From UBA9732 sp052170315 (GTDB lineage Bacteria > Spirochaetota > Spirochaetia > Sphaerochaetales > Sphaerochaetaceae): a stretch of DNA of 64,000 bases. The stretch covers positions 148,406 to 212,405 of the forward strand of contig JBQNAT010000001.1 of NCBI GenBank assembly GCA_052170315.1. The letters run 5' to 3'. A program made the position numbers and the translations under genes. Shown piece by piece: positions 57,731-64,000 of the stretch; within the stretch, counting starts at the first letter, position 1, and each line of letters starts with the position of its first letter. The notes beneath the pieces were generated by a model. The model saw only the letters and a program-made list of their open reading frames with translations. It had not been told where the DNA came from and did no database searches.

Positions 57731-58771
57731 TCAGAAGCTCTCCGCCGTATTGATAGGCTGTACCTTAGTCGCGTAAGGAGCAAAGGCAGCGCTAAGTTCC
57801 TCAAAGGTTTTCCCCAGCGCAGACGCGGTTTCAACGTTAACTGTAGCAGTTCCGTTGTCAAATGTCAGCACCGGAACTTCTGCCGGATTTTTGCCGCTGA
57901 TAAGAATATCCGCCGCCATTGAAGCAGTCTCGCGCCCAAGGTTGGCGTAGTCAACGCCATAGCCCAAAAACGCACCGTTAAGTGCAAAAGAATCGGCACC
58001 TGCGAAATGTGGGATACCGGCCTGAGTAAAAGCCTCATAAATTGAAAGCTCCGCAGTCATTACAGTGTTGTCCGTAGGAGTAAACACGGCGTCAACGCCG
58101 TCCGCAATAAGGGCCTTTGCGGCAAGCGCAATTTCATCAACCGTAGTGCCTGTACGCTCTATGTAAGCCACCCCGCGTTTGGAAAGGCTGTCTTTGACCT
58201 CTTTTATCGGTGTCGCGGACGAGTCCTGACCAATATCATAAAGAAGACCAATCTTATCTGCCTCAGGTTTAAGGGCAAAAATCAAATTAAGTATTGCATG
58301 GCTGTCAAGAAAATCCGAAGTCCCCGTAAGATTGCCGCCCGGGTTTTCAAGGGACTCCACCACACCGGCAGAAATCGGGTCTGAAACGGCCGAAAACACC
58401 ACCGGTATACGGTTTTCTTCCGTGGCGGCCTGCATTGCCATAGCCACCGGGGTCGCAACCCCTATCATAAGGTCAACTTTATTCGATATGAAATTGGCAA
58501 TTATCTGGTTCAGCACATTGGCATCGGCATTGCAGTTGTCATAGTACACCGTGAACTTAACACCCTGCTCCGCCTCTATCTCTGAAAGCCTTATCCTGAT
58601 ATTGTTCACAATCTGGTTCAGGGACGCATCGTCAACGAAATTGCAGATACCGACTTTGTAGGTCTTTTCCCCCTTCCGGCCAAGGCCTGAAACGTCCTCT
58701 TTTGAACCTCCGGCAAAAACTGCCGAAACCGCAAAGAGCAGAATAAGAATAAAATATACGGCTTTCCTCAT
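57731..58771 (-). CDS. ABC importer solute-binding protein, TrpX-like (PF04392)
   Basis: A 346-residue exported protein: signal peptide MRKAVYFILILLFAVSAVFA followed by GGSKED, a spirochaete-like mature N-terminus. The body has YKVGICNFVDDASLNQIVNNI, VDLMIGVATPVAMAMQAA, IPVVFSAVSDPISAGVV, NLTGTSD, VFTPTDNTVMTA and ALGKTFEEL, the PF04392 pattern. Members bind tryptophan/tyrosine or other small ligands. It is the first gene of the importer operon, behind a leader with alternative stems. GGAGG is 9 bases before the start. Confidence 0.9.
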   Translation of the reverse strand: MRKAVYFILILLFAVSAVFAGGSKEDVSGLGRKGEKTYKVGICNFVDDASLNQIVNNIRIRLSEIEAEQGVKFTVYYDNCNADANVLNQIIANFISNKVDLMIGVATPVAMAMQAATEENRIPVVFSAVSDPISAGVVESLENPGGNLTGTSDFLDSHAILNLIFALKPEADKIGLLYDIGQDSSATPIKEVKDSLSKRGVAYIERTGTTVDEIALAAKALIADGVDAVFTPTDNTVMTAELSIYEAFTQAGIPHFAGADSFALNGAFLGYGVDYANLGRETASMAADILISGKNPAEVPVLTFDNGTATVNVETASALGKTFEELSAAFAPYATKVQPINTAESF

Positions 58772-58799
58772 TTAGTTATTCCTCCGAAGCATCCGAAGC

Positions 58800-58866
58800 A
58801 CATGTGTTTCTATATAACAGAACACATTTCTTATTTCAGGATGTTACTGTAAACAGAAACACATGT
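58800..58866 (-). promoter_or_regulatory. Attenuator-like leader of the TrpX-type importer
   Basis: On the minus strand ACATGTGTTTCT (58866-58855) and ATGTGTTCT (58827-58819) can each pair with AGAAACACATGT (58811-58800). The outer pairing is a perfect 12-bp stem; the inner one is a 9-bp stem with one bulge. They exclude each other. The arms end 29 bases before the start codon, near the GGAGG site. This looks like a switch in the leader, or two operator copies; the sequence alone cannot tell. Confidence 0.5.
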
Positions 58867-58898
58867 CAACTCTTAGCTACCACGAAACTAAAATATAT

Positions 58899-60017
58899 TT
58901 AAATTTTTTTACGAAATTTAGAAACCGCGATACCGGCGACAAGGATGCAGACAGAAAGCAGAGCCCCTAAAACCGCAAGAGCGAAATTGTAATGCGTTTC
59001 AGCATAAACGCCGCCGTCGCCGGGAGCTGACATGGGCACAGGGTCAAAGGCAATGCCGTTGTCAGCGCAAAGCTTTTTCACGTTAAGAAGATTCAGCACC
59101 GGGATTCCGCGAGCGGCGTATTCAAAGCAAAGCCCTCTTAATTCATTATCAGGAATGAAAGGCAAATCAAGCGCAAGACCTGACGGAATATTCAGACTGC
59201 CGGTAGAGACTCCGCTGTTTACAGATGCCCCTCCTATATTTACGAACATATCCGCATTGCCGTAAAGCTCAAGACGGATACGGATGTTTTGCGCAAGGTT
59301 GTCCGTATTGATGTAGACCGCACCGGTTTTTTCGGAAGTTTCAAGGCAGATTTCGTGCGAAAGAAGCGCCGTCCCCTCAAAGAACATTCCCTCAAGCACG
59401 CTTCCGCCGCGGTCATTGGCGCCCCCGCGCGAGATGCCGGTAAGCTCAAAATCCGCAAATCCGCCTTCGCGTAAAGCAAGAAGTATGTCAAAAATATTGA
59501 ATTCAACGCGCGTTGCGCCGTGCATTGACGCTCCAAGACTTGCTATAACTTTGGCTTTAAGACCGTAATCAAAAGCAGCTATGACAGCGGCAATTGCAAG
59601 ACCCGGAAAAGAACCGCTTGTTCCTATGGCAACGGTGTCTCCTTCCTTAAGTCCTGCCTGCTTGTAGTAACGCACCATTGCCGCGGCAAAATTGGGGTTA
59701 AAACTTGAACGCTTGGCTTCAACGGAGCCGGGAGTGCTTGTAAGCTCTGTAAATTCGGGGCCGAAAAGCAGCATGCCGTTAAGGTCATCAGGCTCCGCTT
59801 CAATACCCAGAGCAAGCATTTTTTCCTTAAGGTACAGCTCCGCGTCAGCCATTTTCTGCGCGGCTGAAAGCTGAAGGGAAGCATACTGTGTAGTCTCCGT
59901 ACCTGCGCTTATCATAACGGCGGCGCAAAACGCCAGGGCCGTAACAAGGGCGGCGGCGACATAAATCGTATCTATGCCTTTACGGAAAAAATTTTTACGT
60001 ACAAAACGCCTTTGCAT
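58899..60017 (-). CDS. Poly-gamma-glutamate system protein (PgsW-like)
   Basis: A 372-residue protein with an N-terminal membrane helix (about 16-38) and a C-terminal one (345-366); the large middle lies outside the membrane. Recognisable text is KEGDTVAIGTSGSFPGLAIA, SLGASMHGATRVEFNIFDILLAL, NDRGGSVLEGMFFEGT, VNIGGASVNSG and SAPGDGGVY. It matches the protein named poly-gamma-glutamate system protein in capsule loci. No pgsB/capB or pgsC/capC synthase lies in the window, so the link to polyglutamate is by family only. It is in line with two secreted dipeptidases and a small secreted protein upstream. Confidence 0.8.
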   Translation of the reverse strand: MQRRFVRKNFFRKGIDTIYVAAALVTALAFCAAVMISAGTETTQYASLQLSAAQKMADAELYLKEKMLALGIEAEPDDLNGMLLFGPEFTELTSTPGSVEAKRSSFNPNFAAAMVRYYKQAGLKEGDTVAIGTSGSFPGLAIAAVIAAFDYGLKAKVIASLGASMHGATRVEFNIFDILLALREGGFADFELTGISRGGANDRGGSVLEGMFFEGTALLSHEICLETSEKTGAVYINTDNLAQNIRIRLELYGNADMFVNIGGASVNSGVSTGSLNIPSGLALDLPFIPDNELRGLCFEYAARGIPVLNLLNVKKLCADNGIAFDPVPMSAPGDGGVYAETHYNFALAVLGALLSVCILVAGIAVSKFRKKI

Positions 60018-60046
60018 ACAGCTGTGCAGCTCCCTTCAAAATGAAA

Positions 60047-60076
60047 TCAGAGGCGCCGTTTGCGCGACACCTCTGA
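60047..60076 (-). terminator. Hairpin between the small secreted protein and PgsW-like genes
   Basis: TCAGAGG and CCTCTGA with inner GCGC pairs form a strong stem. The T-rich tail on the minus strand is interrupted (TTTCATTTT), so partial termination is more likely than full. Confidence 0.5.
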
Positions 60077-60108
60077 AAAATCAAATGATTTGTTCGAAAC
60101 AGAACATC

Positions 60109-60777
60109 TTAATAGATGGTTTCGTAAATCAGGCCTTCTGCGAACCTGACAAAGGCTTTGAATCCGCGCTCTGTCATGCCGGAGGTAAGGATATCAATTT
60201 CTCCGCCCTTCGGAGTCGTGAATGAAACGGCTCCCGGAAGAACTTTCATCAAAGCGGAAGCAATGAGGGGAACTTCATCTTTGCCCGCGACATCCAGATA
60301 CCTGAAAACTATTGTATCATCGGTAAGGGTGAAGCAGAAGTCATAACCTACAAGGCTGTATCTCTCTTCTGCGGCTTTAATCTCCGCGGAGTCTGCGGCA
60401 AGCTGACCCTTCGCAGCCCTTGCCGCAAGATGGATAGCCGCCCTTCTGTAGGCATCCTGCGCAGATGAAGCCTCTACGCCCCTTGGAAACAGGACAGCGA
60501 TCTCTTCGTTTGTTGTCAGGCTTTCATAGCCGCCGTTAATACCGTAAACATAAAGAATTTCATCTATCTGCTCATTCGCAAGACCAGCCTGCTCCATAAG
60601 AAAGGCTACAGGCTCCTGTACTTTTTCAAGCCTGTAAAGCAGGACATCGCAGGCGGCGGCAAGCGGCGCGGTAACAGCCGAATCAGCCTCACCCACTGCA
60701 GTAAAACCGCCTGCAAATGCAGCCTGACACGCTAAGACTACAAGCAGAATTGCAAATGCCGTTTTTAATTTTCCCAT
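60109..60777 (-). CDS. Small secreted protein of unknown function
   Basis: A 222-residue protein with signal peptide MGKLKTAFAILLVVLACQAAFA. The mature part is helical in its first half (LEKVQEPVAFLMEQAGLANEQIDEILYVYG), Ala-rich in the middle, and ends with a small beta region (DDTIVFRYLDV, KGGEIDIL). No known family or catalytic motif recognised. It lies between two C69 dipeptidases and the PgsW-like gene on the same strand with short gaps, so it probably serves the same extracytoplasmic process. Confidence 0.75.
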   Translation of the reverse strand: MGKLKTAFAILLVVLACQAAFAGGFTAVGEADSAVTAPLAAACDVLLYRLEKVQEPVAFLMEQAGLANEQIDEILYVYGINGGYESLTTNEEIAVLFPRGVEASSAQDAYRRAAIHLAARAAKGQLAADSAEIKAAEERYSLVGYDFCFTLTDDTIVFRYLDVAGKDEVPLIASALMKVLPGAVSFTTPKGGEIDILTSGMTERGFKAFVRFAEGLIYETIY

Positions 60778-60796
60778 TTATGTCTCCTATTAAACG

Positions 60797-62380
60797 TCAC
60801 TCTAAGACAGTATCCTTTACTGCGCGCCATGCGTCAGGCTCACGCGGGACTTTCATGTTTACGTTTCCAAGCGCGTACTTGGCCTCAAGCGAAGCGCTCA
60901 GATTCTGCCATGTCTGGAACCAGTTCGTTGCGGTGCTGTTCGCGTAGGAAGTAAGGAAATCAAGCGCAGCGTCCTTCTGTCCGAGCTCTATCATTGAAGC
61001 GGCAACTTCCTGAGCTGCCCTAGTCTGCTGGTAGACGGAAGCCATCTTCGCATCTCTGGCAGCCCTGACGTCTTCAATGGCAAGTTTGAAGTTTCTCTGA
61101 ACCTGCATCTGGACAACTTCACTTAGCCACCACCCGGATTCAGGGTCATAGGTATCTCTCATACCGCGACCAAAGAAGGAAGGAAGAGACTTCTGCGAAG
61201 CAAATACGGGAGTAAGGTATGTGCTTATCGGTGCGCCCCAGCCGAAGTAAGCGAGACATCTTGCCTCTTCAGGCAGAGAAGCGTCAACAGCAGCAATCTG
61301 AATGTAGGTACAGCGGTAGCAGTTGATGGTTCTGAGCGTGTTGTTGGAATTAAGCGGGTTGCCGAAAGCACCGGCCTCTATTGTCCTGGTGACATCAATT
61401 TCCGTACCCTCGTAGTTGGAGGAACATATCCTGTAAATCTTATCAACCGTAACAGGCTCCGCGGGATAAACGAAAAGCGGCCAGTTAATATCGTGGTCGG
61501 GGTCAAGCCTGTTAATATTAAGATTCGGGTTCAGCTGAGTAAGGGCTGACCATTCTCTGTTAACAGAGTAGGCATCGCTTCTTGGGCAGAAAATCCTGCA
61601 CGGAATGAAATCGCTCTTACCGTCCCAAAGCCCGTTGTCAACAGCGAATTCCTTTATGTTGGCCGAACAGAGATAGTTCTCCGGGTCGTTGAAATCAAAA
61701 TGGTTGATTCTGGCTCTGTTGGCACATACAAAGACCGCGCCTTCGGGAACTCTTACCGCAACCCAAATCTTTCCGCCGTAGAACTCCATTGCCCAGGCTT
61801 CGTTTCCGTCACCGACGCAGACACATTCGCAGGAGTTGGTGCCGTACCAGCCGTACTCTTCAACAAGAGCGCCCATCTTCTCAACAGCCTCCCGGGCGGT
61901 TGAACAGGTTTCAAGGGCATAGTCCTGAAGCATGTAGCAGTCTACTATACCCTCATCTTTGGCAAAAGCATCGCTTAGTTTCTTGTCCTGCTCGGTTTCT
62001 GTCCAGTACCAGCATGTGGACTCGTTCATCGAAACACCCTTGTCGTTGATGAATGAATACATCCCGTGAAGATACTGATTGGTGGGCTTCTCATAATTAA
62101 GAGTACCAAGAACCATTCCGTTTAAACCGTAATCCCTGACTGCGGGAAACTTTGAATAGTCGGCTCCGGCACGGCCGTCAAGGACAAGGTCTCTTTCCCC
62201 CGCCTCAAAGGACGGGATTACCCAGACTCTCAGGTCATCACCTGTGGAGTCGCAGGTATGTGATGTAATTGTAATACCGTCAGCCGTTGCGCCTTTTGAA
62301 ACCGCGAAGATGGTACATGCGGCTGCGCCCTGAAGGGCTATCAGCATTACAGCCAGTAAAACTGTAAAAAATTTCTTCAT
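60797..62380 (-). CDS. Secreted C69 family dipeptidase
   Basis: A 527-residue peptidase. The signal peptide (MKKFFTVLLAVMLIALQGAAA) ends directly before Cys22 of CTIFAVSKGATADG. In family C69 (Ntn hydrolases) the mature N-terminal Cys is the nucleophile, so export and activation by signal peptide removal coincide. Further motifs are SHTCDSTGDDLRVWVIPS, MNESTCWYWTE, YALETCSTAREAVEKMG and NEAWAMEFYGGKIW. It probably cleaves dipeptides in the periplasm or outside. A tandem paralogue lies 15 bases upstream. Confidence 0.92.
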   Translation of the reverse strand: MKKFFTVLLAVMLIALQGAAACTIFAVSKGATADGITITSHTCDSTGDDLRVWVIPSFEAGERDLVLDGRAGADYSKFPAVRDYGLNGMVLGTLNYEKPTNQYLHGMYSFINDKGVSMNESTCWYWTETEQDKKLSDAFAKDEGIVDCYMLQDYALETCSTAREAVEKMGALVEEYGWYGTNSCECVCVGDGNEAWAMEFYGGKIWVAVRVPEGAVFVCANRARINHFDFNDPENYLCSANIKEFAVDNGLWDGKSDFIPCRIFCPRSDAYSVNREWSALTQLNPNLNINRLDPDHDINWPLFVYPAEPVTVDKIYRICSSNYEGTEIDVTRTIEAGAFGNPLNSNNTLRTINCYRCTYIQIAAVDASLPEEARCLAYFGWGAPISTYLTPVFASQKSLPSFFGRGMRDTYDPESGWWLSEVVQMQVQRNFKLAIEDVRAARDAKMASVYQQTRAAQEVAASMIELGQKDAALDFLTSYANSTATNWFQTWQNLSASLEAKYALGNVNMKVPREPDAWRAVKDTVLE

Positions 62381-62395
62381 TTTCTAAAGACTCCC

Positions 62396-64000
62396 TTATT
62401 TGTACTGTCCCCATTCTGAAGCTCTGAGCTCCTTCCAGAAGTCAGTGTACTGAGCGGTTCTTGTGTTCATGTAAACTGCGCCGAGCATGTACTTTGTGAT
62501 AAGCTCGCCTGTGAGTTCTTTCCATTCACCTGCCCACATCTTAGCCTGCGCGTTGGCAAATGTTGTAAGAAGCGCGACAGCTGCATCCTTCTGACCGTTC
62601 TTAATCATCTTTGCAGCCTGATTCTGTACGGCAAAAGTAGTATCGTACTGCGTGCTCATAAGAGCTGCTCTCTTTGTGTGGATGTCTTCTCTTGCCATCC
62701 TGTAGTTGATTCTTGCAAGCTGCTGTACAAGCAGAGTGTTCCACCAGCCGGACTCCGGGTCATACTCTGACCTGAGGCCCTTTGAGAACATTGGGTCAAG
62801 CTCTGTCATTGAACCGAACAGCGGTGTCAGGTAGTTGGTATCCGATGCGCCGTAGCCGAACCAAACCAGACATCTGGCCTCGGCCGGAAGCCATGACTTG
62901 ACGTTCGCAATCTGAACATAGGTGCAGCGGTAGCTGTTGATTGCTCGCTGTGAGAAATCCTGTGCCGGGTTGAGCGCGTCGCCGAACTCTCCGCCCCAGA
63001 TGGATTCGGAAATGTCATATTCCGTGCCCTGATAGTAGTCTCCACAGATTTCGTAGATGTCCTGGACGGATACCTTACTGGTCGGAACTACGAAACACGG
63101 CCAGTTGCGGTCGGGCTCCTTCTCTTCGGGGTCCAGCGTTGCGCCAAGCTCGGGATTGAGAAGAGACATAGCTCTCCACTCACGCCTTGTTGAATAGGGT
63201 CTATAACCGTACGGGGCAAATGTCCAGCAGGGGATGAATTCGTCCCAGTTTGTGCCGTCCCAGAGGTTGTTTTCTTTGACAAAGTCCTTAAGGGAAGGCG
63301 CGTAGAGATAGTTCTCCGGGTCATGGTCATTGAAGAAGTTGATTCTTGCTCTGTTGGCAGCTACGAAAACAGCGTTATCAGGAACTCTTGCCGCTACCCA
63401 TACGTGCGCGCCGTAGCATTCCATTATCCAGGCCTCGTTTCCGTCACAGATGTTGATACACTCGGGTGAACCGTTCCAACCGTGCTCGTTGATTACAGAA
63501 CCCATGAACTCAACTGCTTCGCGCGCCGTCGAACAGTTCTCAAGAGCCAAATCCTGGAGCATGTAGCAGTCAATTATGCCGTCATAATTCCTGTAGATTT
63601 CCCTGATTTTCTTTCCCTGCTCTATGTTTCCGTTGATGGCGCATGTGGACTCGCCCATGGCAAGGCCCTTGTCATTCATGAACGAATACATAGCATGTAT
63701 GTAGCGGTTTGTGGCTTTCTCCGTTGTGTAGGTGTCAAGAGCCATTCCTCTTACGCCGTAATCCTTGACCTCTGGGAACTGCGAGAAGTCTGCACCCTCG
63801 CGTCCGTCAAGAACGATTTCCCTTTCGGTTCCTGCAGGCATGGACGGTATGAGCCAAAGCCTGAGGTCATCGCCTCTTGAATCGCAGGTGTGTGAAACCA
63901 TGGTTGAGCCATCGGAGCTCGCAAGCTTTCCGACAGCAAAAATCGTGCATGCGAATACACTCTGAGCGCTGAGGCAGAGTATTATAAGCAATGCGACAAA
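62396..64000 (-). CDS. Secreted C69 family dipeptidase, 5' end beyond window
   Basis: A paralogue of the previous gene, about 535 residues in the window. The frame is open to the window edge (FVALLIILCLSAQSVFA before CTIFAVGKLASS), so the true start and the first signal-peptide residues lie outside. The nucleophile Cys follows the signal cleavage site at once. It also has SHTCDSRGDDLRLWLIPS, GESTCAI, NCSTAREAVEFMG and NEAWIMECYGAHVW. The two copies differ in many positions, pointing to separate peptide preferences (inference). Confidence 0.92.
   Translation of the reverse strand, partial: FVALLIILCLSAQSVFACTIFAVGKLASSDGSTMVSHTCDSRGDDLRLWLIPSMPAGTEREIVLDGREGADFSQFPEVKDYGVRGMALDTYTTEKATNRYIHAMYSFMNDKGLAMGESTCAINGNIEQGKKIREIYRNYDGIIDCYMLQDLALENCSTAREAVEFMGSVINEHGWNGSPECINICDGNEAWIMECYGAHVWVAARVPDNAVFVAANRARINFFNDHDPENYLYAPSLKDFVKENNLWDGTNWDEFIPCWTFAPYGYRPYSTRREWRAMSLLNPELGATLDPEEKEPDRNWPCFVVPTSKVSVQDIYEICGDYYQGTEYDISESIWGGEFGDALNPAQDFSQRAINSYRCTYVQIANVKSWLPAEARCLVWFGYGASDTNYLTPLFGSMTELDPMFSKGLRSEYDPESGWWNTLLVQQLARINYRMAREDIHTKRAALMSTQYDTTFAVQNQAAKMIKNGQKDAAVALLTTFANAQAKMWAGEWKELTGELITKYMLGAVYMNTRTAQYTDFWKELRASEWGQYK

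Overview
The window looks like a chromosomal segment of an anaerobic, fermentative, host-associated bacterium, most likely a spirochaete (Treponema/Sphaerochaeta-like). This is an inference. It rests on the solute-binding proteins (GAGE/GGSKE-type mature N-termini), the gene set (MglBAC, NfnAB-type transhydrogenase, butyrate kinase, ATP-dependent PEP carboxykinase, CBS-type family II pyrophosphatase) and a base composition near 48% GC. No phage, insertion sequence, rRNA or CRISPR array was seen. One tRNA (Ala, GGC) is present. Two genes are broken as read: mglB by a frameshift and a secreted-protein gene by an in-frame TGA.

Layout. 1-6190: partial serC, a MATE exporter, a secreted repeat protein, and the tldE/tldD protease pair. 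6311-9281: a three-gene operon of a glycerophosphodiesterase, a stand-alone cyclic-nucleotide-binding protein, and an unusual TIM-barrel/class III cyclase fusion. 9213-14276: a P-loop kinase, an orphan XdhC-like protein, and the mgl sugar importer on the minus strand. 14579-20408: tRNA-Ala, a palindrome-rich spacer, pyrophosphatase, a GltS-like carrier, an acyltransferase with a zinc ribbon, and an alpha/beta hydrolase. 20453-26680: NfnBA, an inositol-phosphatase-like enzyme, and LacZ.

26895-38048 is dominated by nucleotide and nucleic acid functions. thyA-folA-nrnA-nrnA-surE run on the plus strand. They face a minus-strand operon of a Ugp/Msm-type ABC importer (ATPase, two permeases, binding protein), a secreted staphylococcal-nuclease-like protein with OB folds, and a secreted protein with three OB-fold repeats. 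Together they could form a route that cuts extracellular nucleic acid, imports the products and finishes their breakdown inside the cell. This is a hypothesis.

38130-54435: an RDD protein, butyrate kinase, an AT-rich operon of four secreted proteins of unknown function, an aromatic amino acid permease, thioesterase, enolase, pckA, a TetR/radical SAM pair, a YiaK-type dehydrogenase, a phosphoesterase/ParB-like pair and a YkgJ-type protein. 54459-64000: an orphan nuclease-like gene with inverted repeats, a glutaredoxin-like protein, and a minus-strand cluster of two secreted C69 dipeptidases, a small secreted protein, a poly-gamma-glutamate system protein and a TrpXYZ-type ABC importer. The importer is preceded by a leader with mutually exclusive stem arms.

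At least four plus-strand lead genes (xdhC-like, pyrophosphatase, butyrate kinase, phosphoesterase) have a promoter-like -10 box ending 6-9 bases before the start codon and no Shine-Dalgarno. Leaderless transcripts are therefore likely there, in contrast to the strong AGGAG sites elsewhere. Where several start codons were possible I chose the one with ribosome-site support and say so.
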